Part shown: one piece after another, positions 1-8,260 of the stretch | How positions within the stretch are numbered: position 1 is the first letter of the stretch | How the letters are laid out: each line of letters starts with the position of its first letter | Source of the DNA: Faecousia sp. | Lineage (GTDB): Bacteria; Bacillota; Clostridia; Oscillospirales; Oscillospiraceae | Direction: 5' to 3' | DNA length: 15,893 nucleotides | NCBI GenBank assembly: GCA_029258495.1 | Contig: JARHYV010000249.1 | Span: 1 to 15,893 of the forward strand | Translations under genes and position numbers: made by a program | The notes under the pieces: model-generated | Databases searched by the model: none | Told to the model about the DNA's origin: nothing | The model's input: the letters and a program-made list of their open reading frames with translations, nothing else

Positions 1-82
1 TGTAAAGCGTCTGGATGGTTACCTCAGCCGGAACTCTGAGGACGGCGCATTCACCACGGAGATCCTGATCCCGCAGGTGTGA
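1..82 (+). CDS. C-terminal end of a probable GHKL-type sensor histidine kinase (5' partial)
   Basis: An open frame enters from the left edge (first complete codon at 2) and stops at TGA 80-82, giving the last 26 residues of a protein. The peptide contains VKRLDGYLSR followed by GAFTTEILIP. This resembles the last helix and strand of GHKL ATPase domains of the AgrC/VirS type, which often end in 'GLKNVKRL...' and then 'G.F...ILIP'. Such kinases often sit next to ABC exporter genes in Bacillota, which fits the two transporter genes that follow. Only the tail is visible, so no catalytic motif can be checked. The frame and stop are clear; the family assignment is a similarity judgement from a short segment. 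Confidence 0.45.
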   Translation, partial: VKRLDGYLSRNSEDGAFTTEILIPQV

Positions 83-113
83 GCTGCCCGTTCATCCCCC
101 GATTTGAGCAATT

Positions 114-146
114 CGTCCCCAAAATGGTTTGGGGACGATTTTTTAT
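114..146 (+). terminator. Intrinsic terminator after the upstream gene
   Basis: CGTCCCCAAA pairs perfectly with TTTGGGGACG around an ATGG loop, and a run of six T follows directly. It begins 31 bases after the stop of the preceding partial gene and ends 28 bases before the ABC transporter start. It should end the upstream transcript or attenuate read-through into the transporter genes. No convincing promoter was found between it and position 175. A TATGAT (144-149) could serve as a -10 but has no matching -35. Confidence 0.85.
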
Positions 147-156
147 GATAGAGTAA

Positions 157-171
157 CTTCACGAGGTGAAG
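157..171 (+). promoter_or_regulatory. Small hairpin over the ribosome binding site of the first ABC gene
   Basis: CTTCAC (157-162) and GTGAAG (166-171) are perfect 6-bp inverted repeats around a GAG loop. The Shine-Dalgarno sequence GAGGTGA (163-169) for the ATG at 175 lies in the loop and right arm, so folding would partly hide it. The structure is visible in the sequence; any regulatory effect is inference, and a 6-bp stem can arise by chance. Confidence 0.3.
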
Positions 172-174
172 AAT

Positions 175-1998
175 ATGGAACAAACAAGCAAACCCCAATA
201 CAATGTCCGGCAGAATGTGCGGTTTATGGTGGCATGCGCATGGAGGATGGCGAAGAGCGTCCTGTGGCTGTGCCTTGCATCAGTGGTCTTGCAGCTTGGG
301 ATCGATCTGGCACAGCTGTACCTTGCGCCTGTGGTTCTGGGCAAGGTGGAGCATGCGGCTCCACTGACGCAGCTGCTGGGAACCATCGCTCTGTTTTCCC
401 TGCTGCTAGTGCTGCTGCACGGACTGCTGGGATATGTAAAGTGCAATACGATTTTCGGACGGGTGGATGTGCGCAGCGGCATCCTTCAGGATCTCAATGA
501 CAAGGCCTGCACCACCTCCTATCCCAATACCCGCGATCCCAAGGTTCTGAAACTTCAGGAAAAAGCCCTGAACGCCTGCAACGGAAATTCAGAGCCAACG
601 GAGCATGTCTGGGAAACCCTGACCAATCTGGTGCTGAACGGAGCAGGCTTTTTGATCTATCTAAGCCTGCTGTCCGGGCTGAATTTCTTTTTGATCCTTG
701 TGATCGTGGCGACGACAGCCGCAGGCTTTGCACTGAGCAAACGGGTCAACGAATGGGGCTATCGCCATCGGGAGCAGGAGGCTGAATATCAAAAAAAGCT
801 TTCCTATCTCAGATCCAGGGCGCAGGCATCTGCCGTGGCCAAGGATATCCGGATCTTCGGCTTGAAACCGTGGCTCGACGATCTCTATGACAGCACGATG
901 AACCTGTACGCAGCCTTCATCCAGCGCAGGGAGAAGGTATACATCTGGTCTTGTGTTGCGGATGTGGTGCTGGGCTTTTGCAGAAACGGCATTGCCTATG
1001 GATATCTCATTCATCTGGCATTGACCAAGGATCTGAGTGCAGCGGAGTTTCTGCTGTATTTCAATGCGTTCAGCGGATTTTCCGCATGGGTCACCGGCAT
1101 CCTCACGGAGTGCAGCACCCTGCACAAAGAGAGTATCGCCATCTCCACGGTTCAGGAATATCTGAATTATCCGGAGCAGTTCCGTTTTGAAGACGGCGCG
1201 CCCGTTCCAAAGGCGGAACGCTATGAGCTGCGGCTGAAGGATGTGTCCTTCCGCTATCCGGGCAGTGAAAAACAGACCATCAGCCATATGGATCTGACCA
1301 TCCGTCCCGGGGAAAAGCTGGCGGTGGTGGGTCTGAACGGAGCGGGCAAGACCACATTGGTCAAGCTGCTGTGCGGCTTTTACGATCCGGATGAGGGGCA
1401 GGTGCTGCTCAACGGCAGGGATATCCGGGAATTTGACCGGAGAGCGTATTATAAGCTCTTTTCCGCAGTATTTCAGGATTTTTCCGCTCTGGATGTGACG
1501 GTTTCTCAGGCAGTTGCTCAGAAGGTGTCGGGGATCGATATGGCTCGGGTCAAGGACTGCATCGGGAAGGCAGGGCTTTCGGAAAAGGTGGAGTCGCTGC
1601 CCAAGGGCTATGAAACCCATCTGGGCAAGCGGGTGCATCTGGACGGCGTGGAGCTGTCGGGCGGTCAGGATCAGCGGCTGATGCTTGCAAGAGCCTTGTA
1701 CAAAGACGGCCCGATCCTGGTTCTGGACGAACCGACTGCGGCCCTTGATCCCATTGCGGAAAATGATATTTACATGAAATACAACCGGATGACAGAGGGA
1801 AAAACTTCCGTCTTTATCTCTCACCGACTGGCATCCACCCGTTTCTGCGACCGCATCGTGTTCATCCGGGATGGTGTCATCGCGGAAGAGGGGACGCATG
1901 AGGAGCTGATCCGGATGGACGGCGGCTACGCAAAGCTGTTTGAGATCCAGGCCAGATATTATCAGGAAGGAGGCGAGGCACATGGAGAAGAAATCTGA
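175..1998 (+). CDS. ABC exporter half-transporter, permease-ATPase fusion, subunit 1
   Basis: This is a 607-residue half-transporter of the type I ABC exporter fold. A membrane domain fills roughly residues 15-310, with several long hydrophobic segments, and a nucleotide-binding domain follows. The ATPase motifs are complete: Walker A GLNGAGKTT (386-394), signature LSGGQ (494-498), Walker B ending LVLDEP with catalytic E519, and H-loop His550. I chose the ATG at 175 over the in-frame GTG at 166 because GAGGTGA lies six bases upstream of the ATG, whereas the GTG lies inside that ribosome binding site. The gene overlaps the next exporter gene by 17 bases, which implies translational coupling and a heterodimer. 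Substrate is unknown; related pairs export drugs, peptides or lipids. With both catalytic glutamates present, neither subunit looks degenerate in the usual way. Confidence 0.9.
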   Translation: MEQTSKPQYNVRQNVRFMVACAWRMAKSVLWLCLASVVLQLGIDLAQLYLAPVVLGKVEHAAPLTQLLGTIALFSLLLVLLHGLLGYVKCNTIFGRVDVRSGILQDLNDKACTTSYPNTRDPKVLKLQEKALNACNGNSEPTEHVWETLTNLVLNGAGFLIYLSLLSGLNFFLILVIVATTAAGFALSKRVNEWGYRHREQEAEYQKKLSYLRSRAQASAVAKDIRIFGLKPWLDDLYDSTMNLYAAFIQRREKVYIWSCVADVVLGFCRNGIAYGYLIHLALTKDLSAAEFLLYFNAFSGFSAWVTGILTECSTLHKESIAISTVQEYLNYPEQFRFEDGAPVPKAERYELRLKDVSFRYPGSEKQTISHMDLTIRPGEKLAVVGLNGAGKTTLVKLLCGFYDPDEGQVLLNGRDIREFDRRAYYKLFSAVFQDFSALDVTVSQAVAQKVSGIDMARVKDCIGKAGLSEKVESLPKGYETHLGKRVHLDGVELSGGQDQRLMLARALYKDGPILVLDEPTAALDPIAENDIYMKYNRMTEGKTSVFISHRLASTRFCDRIVFIRDGVIAEEGTHEELIRMDGGYAKLFEIQARYYQEGGEAHGEEI

Positions 1999-3862
1999 GA
2001 AGATCACATGGGCGGAAACCTTCCGCATCCACCTGAGAGCCGCAGGGGATCTGGGCAAATACTGTCCCGGGCTGTTTCCGTCGGTGATCTTTCATGCCCT
2101 GTTCAGCGCACTGAGCCCCTATCTGCCCCTCTATCTGTCCGCACGGATCATCAATGAGCTGGCAGGTCTGCGCAGACCGGAGGTGCTGTGGCATCTGGTG
2201 CTTGTGACCCTTGGCGGCACCGCACTGCTTGCCCTGATCACGGGGGTGCTGCTGCGATGGAAGGAGGCCATGACTGCCCTCTTTGAGGACCGAAAAGACC
2301 GCATTTACATGGATAAATTCCTATCTATGGATTTTGCCGATGTGGATCGGGTGGAAACCCACGACCTGTTCTCCCAGATCCGGCAGAATGAGCAGTGGAC
2401 GGGATGGGGACTTGAGCGGCTTTTGAGCTGTTTTTCCGATTTCCTTCGGGGAATGTTCGGCATCTTCGGCGCCATCGCCCTGACGGTGAGCCTGTTCACC
2501 CTGCCGGTTCCCGATGCCGGCGGCAGGTTCACGGTGCTGAACCACCCCGCATTCCTGCTGATTTTTGCGGCGGCACTGGTAATCGCTACGGGTCTTGGGC
2601 CGATCTGCCGGAACAAGGCATCGGAATACTGGGTGCGCAGTGCAGAGGAGTCACGCTTTGGCAACCGCATTTTCGGCGTGTTCGGCTTTCTGGCAGCAGA
2701 CCAATCAAGAGCCATGGATTTTCGGATGTATGATCAGCATGACATTGCCCGCTATTATATGACGACGATGAACCGTGCCTTTGGCGTAAAAGGCACCCTT
2801 GCCAAAATGGCAGCCGGCCCCATGGGGCTGTGGTTTGCACTGGGTTCATGCCTGAGTGCTGCGCTGATCGGCATGGTGTATGTGTTTGTCTGCCTGAAGG
2901 CATGGGCGGGCGCCTTTGGTGTGGGCTCCGTCACCCAGTATGTGGGAGCGGTCACCACGCTGTCGAGCAGTGCGGCACTGGTACTGGAGGCAATGGGAAA
3001 CCTGAAAAACAATACGCCGTTCCTGCAAACCTGCTACGAATTTCTGGATATCCCCAATACCATGTATCAGGGCAGCCTGACCACGGAAAAACGCTCCGAC
3101 CGGCAGTATCAGGTGGAATTCAGGGATGTTTCCTTCCGCTATCCCGGTGCCTCGGACTGGTCGCTGCGGCATGTGAACATCCAATTCAAGGTGGGCAGCC
3201 GTCTGGCTGTGGTGGGGGAAAACGGCAGCGGAAAAACCACCTTCATCAAGCTGCTGTGCAGGCTTTACGATCCGCAGGAGGGGCAGATCCTGCTCAACGG
3301 CATCGACATCCGAAAATACGACTATCGGGACTATATGGGTATTTTCTCCGTGGTGTTTCAGGACTTTCAGCTGCTTTCCCAGTCCCTTGGCAGCAATGTG
3401 GCAGGCAGCAGCGAATATGACAGGGAACGGGCGGTGAAGGCACTGGAGGACGCAGGCTTTGGTGAGCGGCTCGGCTCCATGCCTCACGGCTTGGATACCT
3501 GCCTGTATCGCCAGCTCGAGCCGGACGGAGTCGAGGTTTCCGGCGGCGAGGCGCAGAAGATCGCCATTGCCCGGGCACTTTATAAGGACGCTCCCTTCAT
3601 CATTCTGGATGAGCCGACTGCGGCACTGGATCCCATTGCAGAGGCAGAGATCTATGAAAAGTTCAATGAGATCTCCGGCGATCGGACAGCCATCTATATC
3701 AGCCACCGGCTCAGTTCCTGCAAGTTCTGTGATGAGATCGTTGTGTTCCACAATGGGCAGATGATCCAGCAGGGGACACATGAGCAGCTGCTGGGGGATG
3801 CCTGCGGAAAGTACCACGAGCTTTGGAATGCGCAGGCGAAGTATTATGCCCGGCAGTCCTGA
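1982..3862 (+). CDS. ABC exporter half-transporter, permease-ATPase fusion, subunit 2
   Basis: This is the 626-residue partner of the preceding gene, with the same layout: membrane domain over about residues 25-335, then the ATPase domain. Visible motifs are Walker A GENGSGKTT (412-420), signature VSGGE (519-523), Walker B ILDEP with D543 and E544, and H-loop His575. The signature departs slightly from LSGGQ, as is common in one half of heterodimeric exporters. The ATG at 1982 is preceded by AAGGAGG about eight bases upstream, still inside the first gene. An in-frame ATG at 1940 lacks such a site and would lengthen the overlap. Both subunits share the phrase DEPTAALDPIAE, so they are diverged paralogues. 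No terminator with a T-run follows the stop; the next unit has its own promoter 28 bases on. Confidence 0.9.
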   Translation: MEKKSEKITWAETFRIHLRAAGDLGKYCPGLFPSVIFHALFSALSPYLPLYLSARIINELAGLRRPEVLWHLVLVTLGGTALLALITGVLLRWKEAMTALFEDRKDRIYMDKFLSMDFADVDRVETHDLFSQIRQNEQWTGWGLERLLSCFSDFLRGMFGIFGAIALTVSLFTLPVPDAGGRFTVLNHPAFLLIFAAALVIATGLGPICRNKASEYWVRSAEESRFGNRIFGVFGFLAADQSRAMDFRMYDQHDIARYYMTTMNRAFGVKGTLAKMAAGPMGLWFALGSCLSAALIGMVYVFVCLKAWAGAFGVGSVTQYVGAVTTLSSSAALVLEAMGNLKNNTPFLQTCYEFLDIPNTMYQGSLTTEKRSDRQYQVEFRDVSFRYPGASDWSLRHVNIQFKVGSRLAVVGENGSGKTTFIKLLCRLYDPQEGQILLNGIDIRKYDYRDYMGIFSVVFQDFQLLSQSLGSNVAGSSEYDRERAVKALEDAGFGERLGSMPHGLDTCLYRQLEPDGVEVSGGEAQKIAIARALYKDAPFIILDEPTAALDPIAEAEIYEKFNEISGDRTAIYISHRLSSCKFCDEIVVFHNGQMIQQGTHEQLLGDACGKYHELWNAQAKYYARQS

Positions 3863-3890
3863 CAGGCGGAAAAGCGGCTGTGTCTGTGAA

Positions 3891-3919
3891 TTGACATTTA
3901 TCTGACCGCATGCTATCAT
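3891..3919 (+). promoter_or_regulatory. Strong sigma-A-type promoter for the small membrane protein gene
   Basis: TTGACA (3891-3896) and TATCAT (3914-3919) are separated by exactly 17 bases, matching the housekeeping consensus at 6/6 and 5/6. The predicted start of transcription near 3926 gives a leader of about 45 bases before the ATG at 3971. A short hairpin, CTGCCT/AGGCAG (3933-3950), lies in that leader. This makes the next gene its own transcription unit rather than the tail of the ABC operon. Confidence 0.8.
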
Positions 3920-3970
3920 ATTTTTATCAGATCTGCCTGTGGAAAGGCAGGAAATAAGAGGGGTGTTCTT

Positions 3971-4405
3971 ATGAAAAGAAGTGTTTCTGTTTCTCGGGTG
4001 CTGCTGTGGGTGCTGATCGGGGCACTGGTTCTGTCGCTGCTGGGAAATGTTGCCCAGTATTATGCAGCGACGCCTCACAAACCGATCCTGAGCGGCACAT
4101 ACACCATGGATGCCGCAGACAGCAGATATCTTGTCTTTGACAACAAAGGGCACTTCTGCCTGTATACGCAGACGGATGGACTGCTGATGGAGGGCAACTA
4201 TATCGGTGCGCAGCAGGAGCTGTACCATCTGGACAGCACATCCGGCAGCCGCGGCAGCGTGCTCCTGACGGAAGACGGCGTGTATTATGCCGGCGCGGAC
4301 GGTGATCTTGCGTGGTTCCGGCGGACATCCGACATCCCCGTCTTCGCGGGGAACTGGGCAGAGGCTTGGGCGCATTTTCCGGAAGAACCCTATGTGATCG
4401 GGTAA
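3971..4405 (+). CDS. Small membrane-anchored protein of unknown function
   Basis: This 144-residue protein starts with a short basic N-terminus (MKRS) and one hydrophobic segment at about residues 9-27, followed by a polar domain. There is no lipobox cysteine and no obvious cleavage site after the hydrophobic stretch, so a signal anchor with the rest outside the cell is the best reading. The soluble part is rich in short alternating strands and aromatic residues (for example GTYTMD, YLVFDNKGHF, GNYIGA), suggesting a small beta-barrel or beta-sandwich. I do not recognise the family. It has its own near-consensus promoter and its own terminator, so it can be expressed strongly and independently. 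Its ribosome binding site is modest (AGAGGGG, about eight bases before the ATG). Confidence 0.75.
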   Translation: MKRSVSVSRVLLWVLIGALVLSLLGNVAQYYAATPHKPILSGTYTMDAADSRYLVFDNKGHFCLYTQTDGLLMEGNYIGAQQELYHLDSTSGSRGSVLLTEDGVYYAGADGDLAWFRRTSDIPVFAGNWAEAWAHFPEEPYVIG

Positions 4406-4490
4406 AGAGTGCTGTCATGACATCTCTCTGGCGGCAGAACCGGTTCGGTGGGCAGATGCCTGCACCGCCGTACAATCAAAGAACACATTG

Positions 4491-4525
4491 CAGAGGCAGT
4501 CTGATTGGACTGTCTCTGTTTTTTT
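4491..4525 (+). terminator. Intrinsic terminator between the small gene and the catabolic operon
   Basis: CAGAGGCAGTC (4491-4501) pairs with GACTGTCTCTG (4508-4518), an 11-bp stem with one G-T pair, around a TGATTG loop; seven T follow. It closes the small membrane protein transcript and isolates the operon that starts at 4677. The remaining bases of this gap (4406-4490 and 4526-4676) hold no gene that I can see. Confidence 0.9.
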
Positions 4526-4615
4526 GCTCCGAAACCCTGAAAAGCGGGGATATTTGTCTGACACATAGGGAATGCGCAGTAAAAGAATTAGCAATTTGTT
4601 GTCAAGTTCTATTGA

Positions 4616-4644
4616 TTGAGCAGGAGGAGCCGCCATGGTACACT
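4616..4644 (+). promoter_or_regulatory. Candidate promoter of the eight-gene operon
   Basis: TTGAGC (4616-4621) and TACACT (4639-4644) are 17 bases apart, each matching four of six consensus bases. The predicted start near 4651 leaves about 25 bases of leader containing AAGGAGG (4662-4668) before the ATG at 4677. A TTGTCA at 4599-4604 is a stronger -35 match but has no -10 at usable spacing. The terminator upstream makes a promoter somewhere in 4526-4660 necessary; the exact boxes are uncertain. Confidence 0.35.
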
Positions 4645-4676
4645 GAGGGCAGATCATATATAAGGAGGAGCAGGCT

Positions 4677-7130
4677 ATGATCCTTACACAATCGGGGGCT
4701 GCATGCAGCACCATCATTGTCGGAAATCAGGCAACATGGCTTGATATGCATACCGCTTCGGAGCTGCAAAGCTACATTCAGAAGATCAGCGGTGCAACAC
4801 TGCTGATCGTAAAGGAGCAGGATGCGCATGTCATGTCCGGCGGCAGGATCCTGATCGGCAGACCGAGCACCTGCCGAATGATCCGGGATTTTGCGATGCA
4901 GGAGTCCGTATTGCCGGAACAGAGCGATACGGACAACGATTGCATTGCCATTGTGGTGCGGGGCAGCACCATGGTGCTCAGCGGCTCCAATGACCGGAGC
5001 GTGCATTACAGTGCCTGCCACCTGCTGCAGACGGTATTTTCTGTGGGCTTTTATTCAGATGGGGACTCCTGGGCTCACAATCCGGATATGGCTGTGGAGG
5101 ATAGGACTTTCGTGGAGCGCTCGCCCTTCCGGTTCCGCCATACCGTGGGGCAGTGGGTGTACAATTTCGGTGCGTTCCTCAATGGGGATGAGCGCAAACG
5201 GGAGTTGGATATGTATGCCCGGAACAAGATCAATTCCTACCGTTTCTATACATGGAATACCTATGTCCGCAAACGCACCTTCCAGAAGATGGGAGTAAAG
5301 ACGGAGCCGATCACCCGGGAGGATCTCGTGCGGATGGAGGCGGTTCGGGAAACTGCCGCCTATGCCCGCAGCCTTGGCATTGATACCATGGTGCAGATGA
5401 TGATCCAGGAAACCAGCTTGGAGTTCCGCAAGGCTTATCCGGACGCAAGGTATTTTGGCTGTGAATGGGTCAAGGATGACGAAAATGAGCCGGACACGGT
5501 ACCCTTCCTGTATCCGGACGATCCCCTGTACAAGACTCTGGTAAAGACCTTCGTGCAGACATGGATCGAAACCTATGGGCCGTGCCGTCATTTTACCGCC
5601 TGCCCGCCTTCGGAGCACCATATTTCCACGGATATTGAGGATTTTATTCAAATCAATCTGGATTTTGCGCGATATACCTATGAGGCGATCCGGGAGGTCG
5701 TGCCGGATGGGCGGCTGTTTTTCGATGGGTGGGGTGTGCGTGCCAACACACCGCCGTCTATCTGGACGATGCCGGGGGTGATGCAGAGATTTGTGGATGC
5801 CCTGCCGGAGGAGGTATATTTTCTGGATCTGTGGCCCAACCGCAAGGAAACCGACAGTACATTCCGGGAGCCTATGTTCCGGGATGAAACCTACGGCCCG
5901 CTGCACAGGGCTCGGTATATTCTGGAGCCGCTGAATGAATTCGGCGGCGACGACCATCTGCATGGGGAATTTGAGCGGCATATTCAGGCGGCAAGGCAGA
6001 TGCTGGATCCCACGGTGGTGGAGCATGGAGAGGGATTCGGAAACTGCACAGAGCTGTGCGGCACCAGTGTGCATTTCTTTGACCTGATCTTCCGGCTGGC
6101 ATGGGATCCTGCCCGTGTCACCACGGCGGATTTTCTGGAAGACACGGCAAAGCGCCGCTATGGCCTTGCGGATCAGACAATCGCCGTCAAGGCTCTGGAG
6201 GCATTGCAGCAGGCCGTCTATTCAGAGCGTGACAGCTCCCATGCCCGCTATCAGAAACGGTGCTATCTGTCGAGGCCTCAGCGGCGTCTGGTTCCGATCG
6301 CGGAGTCCATGGAGGTGGCAGAGCTGCTGGATCGGTATATGGAGCTGATGTCTTCTTTGCCGGAGGCGCAAAAAACCGTGTTCGTGGGACGCGACATGTT
6401 TGATGTGATGCGCCAATATATCACAGAGTATTTCAATATGCACCTGCGGAGCCTGTTCGAGGGGTTCCTGAGCCGTGGAGCGCAGCAGGAGCCGGAAAAG
6501 ATGTTCCGGAGCCATGCAGTGCTTTTGGAGCAGCTGCTGGATCTTCTGGAACAGATGCTTCGGGAGGATCCCGAGTCCTATGTGGAAACCATGGTGCGCC
6601 GATATCAGGGCAGACCAGGCGATCCGGATGTGTCGGGAACGGACTGCAATCCTCAGGATTTTCGCCGGTGGATGCGGGATATGGGTACCACCTTTGCAGA
6701 AACCATCCCCAACCTCATCGACTATCCCAGTCGGGATTACTACGAACTGGTGAGAGATTATTATCATCCCCGGATCCGCTCCTGCATCCTCCAGCTGCAA
6801 GAGCTGCTGAATGACGGGGGAGCGGCATCCGCACCCGAGGTGGATCGGATGCTTGAGCAGCACTATCAGACTGTTGAGCAGCACTGGATCCGAGAGGGCT
6901 ATGCAGTGACGGATGAATGTGAATATGCCCATCTTCCGCTGTGGCGGGCGGCAGAGCGGGCGTGGCGCACACTGAGGCTCCTGCCGCTGAAATCGGGTCT
7001 GGACAGCACCGAAAAGCAGGGCAGCGCATCGGGCATGATCGATGTCTTTGCAAGCTTTTCCGAAAACAAGCAGGAGCCGGGCAGGCGTGGATGGGTCAGC
7101 GAGAACCCGTTTGCAAAAAAGGATGGATGA
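4677..7130 (+). CDS. GH89-like glycoside hydrolase (alpha-N-acetylglucosaminidase family fold), cytoplasmic
   Basis: This is an 817-residue enzyme. The first ~135 residues look like the alpha/beta domain preceding many glycosidase barrels (TASELQSYI, ILIGRPS, LSGSNDRSVHYSA). The barrel, about 150-480, keeps the GH89 framework: a YPDDPLY segment, a FDGWG strand, NEFGG from Asn420 (GH89 usually has NFGG), and a 'G.G...E' strand followed by FRLAWDP and KRRYG. By position, Glu313 (in CPPSEHH, replacing the usual FNE) would be the acid/base and Glu459 (in NCTEL) the nucleophile. The rest is helical, as in GH89. Characterised members cleave terminal alpha-linked GlcNAc. No signal peptide is visible, so it probably acts inside the cell on imported oligosaccharide. 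AAGGAGG sits eight bases before the ATG. It leads an operon of sugar-acid-type enzymes. Assignment to the fold is firm; exact specificity is not. Confidence 0.75.
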   Translation: MILTQSGAACSTIIVGNQATWLDMHTASELQSYIQKISGATLLIVKEQDAHVMSGGRILIGRPSTCRMIRDFAMQESVLPEQSDTDNDCIAIVVRGSTMVLSGSNDRSVHYSACHLLQTVFSVGFYSDGDSWAHNPDMAVEDRTFVERSPFRFRHTVGQWVYNFGAFLNGDERKRELDMYARNKINSYRFYTWNTYVRKRTFQKMGVKTEPITREDLVRMEAVRETAAYARSLGIDTMVQMMIQETSLEFRKAYPDARYFGCEWVKDDENEPDTVPFLYPDDPLYKTLVKTFVQTWIETYGPCRHFTACPPSEHHISTDIEDFIQINLDFARYTYEAIREVVPDGRLFFDGWGVRANTPPSIWTMPGVMQRFVDALPEEVYFLDLWPNRKETDSTFREPMFRDETYGPLHRARYILEPLNEFGGDDHLHGEFERHIQAARQMLDPTVVEHGEGFGNCTELCGTSVHFFDLIFRLAWDPARVTTADFLEDTAKRRYGLADQTIAVKALEALQQAVYSERDSSHARYQKRCYLSRPQRRLVPIAESMEVAELLDRYMELMSSLPEAQKTVFVGRDMFDVMRQYITEYFNMHLRSLFEGFLSRGAQQEPEKMFRSHAVLLEQLLDLLEQMLREDPESYVETMVRRYQGRPGDPDVSGTDCNPQDFRRWMRDMGTTFAETIPNLIDYPSRDYYELVRDYYHPRIRSCILQLQELLNDGGAASAPEVDRMLEQHYQTVEQHWIREGYAVTDECEYAHLPLWRAAERAWRTLRLLPLKSGLDSTEKQGSASGMIDVFASFSENKQEPGRRGWVSENPFAKKDG

Positions 7131-7132
7131 CC

Positions 7133-8260
7133 ATGGATATTTTTGAGGAGCTGAACCTGACCAGATATCTCAATGCGCACGATACCTTTACCAAGTACGG
7201 AGCGAGCTGCATGCGCCCGTCGACGCTGCGTGCCATGCGGGAGATCTCCGGCAGCTGCGTGGATCTGGAGCAAGTGCAGAACCATGCAGGGGATGCCATT
7301 GCCCGCCTGACCCATAACGAAGGAGCCTATCTTTCCAATGGTGCAGCAGGCGGTCTGATGATCTGCGCAGCGGCATGCCTTGCGCGCGACAGCGAGCAGG
7401 CATATGATGCGCTGCCCCAAACCGGAGTTCGCCGGGAAATCGTAGTGCAGCGCGCACAGCACAATCTGTATGATAAGAGCTTCAGTGCAGCAGGGGCAAA
7501 ATTGGTCTTTATCGGTGGAGAGCATACAGCTCCCACGGAGGATGAACTGAAGGCTGCCATCACCGAGCGCACGGCAGCGGTGGGATATTTTGTCTACCAC
7601 GGCGCACGGCATTCTCTGGATCTGCAGCGCACCATCCAGATCGCCCACGGATGCGGAGTCCCTGTCATCGTAGATGCTGCCGCCCAGAACCCTCCGGCGG
7701 AAAACCTATGGCGGTTTACGGCTATGGGAGCGGATATGGTGGTATTCAGCGGCGGCAAGGCACTTCGCGGGCCTCAGGATTCGGGTCTGATCCTCGGAAA
7801 AAGGGAGTGGATCCTGCGCTGCCGCCGATGGGGGCCGCCGAGAGACGGGGTGTGCCGCTGCTGCAAGACCTCACGGGAGGCTATGGTGGGACTGTATGCT
7901 GCCGTGAAGACATATTTGCAGACGGATGAGGCGGAAGAACAAAGGAAGATGAACCGGGCTTGCAGCCGCTTTGACTCGGTTCTGCGGCAAAGCGGATTTA
8001 CCAATGTATGGCGCCAGCAGACAGGGCCGGTGGGACAGTCGTACCCGCGCACCTATGGAAGGATGCCCTTCGGCAGGGCTGAGGATCTGGCAGCTGCAAT
8101 GAAGTCCATGGGGATCTACATCGGGACGGATCCGGAGTGCAATGCGGTGATCCTGAACCCACTGATGCTCACACCCGGGCAGGTGCAGCAGGTGTGTCGG
8201 ACACTGAGGGAATGTATGGAGCAATACAGACAGGAGGAACAAAAACATGGGAGCAACTGA
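7133..8260 (+). CDS. SelA/DgaE-like PLP-dependent enzyme, probable amino-sugar-acid ammonia-lyase
   Basis: This 375-residue protein belongs to the SelA-like fold-type I PLP family. The key stretch is VVFSGGKALRGPQDSG, where Lys209 should bind PLP, followed by LILGKREW; VIVDAAAQ upstream supplies the cofactor-ring aspartate. Family members of this size include DgaE, which eliminates ammonia from D-glucosaminate-6-phosphate to give a 2-keto-3-deoxy acid. True selenocysteine synthases are longer, near 460 residues, so that role is unlikely. An in-frame ATG at 7127 overlaps the previous stop as ATGA. I prefer 7133 because AAGGA (7119-7123) is then nine bases away rather than three. The gene overlaps the following RidA gene by 14 bases. 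Working inside an amino-sugar operon, a free (non-phosphorylated) aminoaldonate is a plausible substrate, but this is inference. Confidence 0.8.
   Translation: MDIFEELNLTRYLNAHDTFTKYGASCMRPSTLRAMREISGSCVDLEQVQNHAGDAIARLTHNEGAYLSNGAAGGLMICAAACLARDSEQAYDALPQTGVRREIVVQRAQHNLYDKSFSAAGAKLVFIGGEHTAPTEDELKAAITERTAAVGYFVYHGARHSLDLQRTIQIAHGCGVPVIVDAAAQNPPAENLWRFTAMGADMVVFSGGKALRGPQDSGLILGKREWILRCRRWGPPRDGVCRCCKTSREAMVGLYAAVKTYLQTDEAEEQRKMNRACSRFDSVLRQSGFTNVWRQQTGPVGQSYPRTYGRMPFGRAEDLAAAMKSMGIYIGTDPECNAVILNPLMLTPGQVQQVCRTLRECMEQYRQEEQKHGSN

Noticed and set aside
166..174. GTG at 166 as start of the first ABC gene
   Set aside because: It falls inside the GAGGTGA ribosome binding site that serves the ATG at 175.
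661..2058. Minus-strand open frame (465 codons) opposite the first ABC gene
   Set aside because: Antisense to complete Walker A, signature and Walker B coding sequence; no domain seen.
3863..3890. Weak inverted repeat just after the second ABC gene as a terminator
   Set aside because: GACAGGC...CTGTGTC pairs imperfectly and is not followed by a T-run.
2846..4375. Minus-strand open frame (509 codons) across the second ABC gene and the small membrane protein gene
   Set aside because: It spans two genes on the other strand, a promoter and a gene boundary, and has no ribosome binding site or domain.
3971..4405. Small protein as a lipoprotein
   Set aside because: There is no cysteine in or just after the hydrophobic segment, so no lipobox.
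7133..8260. L-seryl-tRNA(Sec) selenium transferase (true SelA)
   Set aside because: The protein is about 90 residues shorter than SelA, lies in a sugar-acid type operon, and no SelB gene or tRNA-Sec is present in the window.
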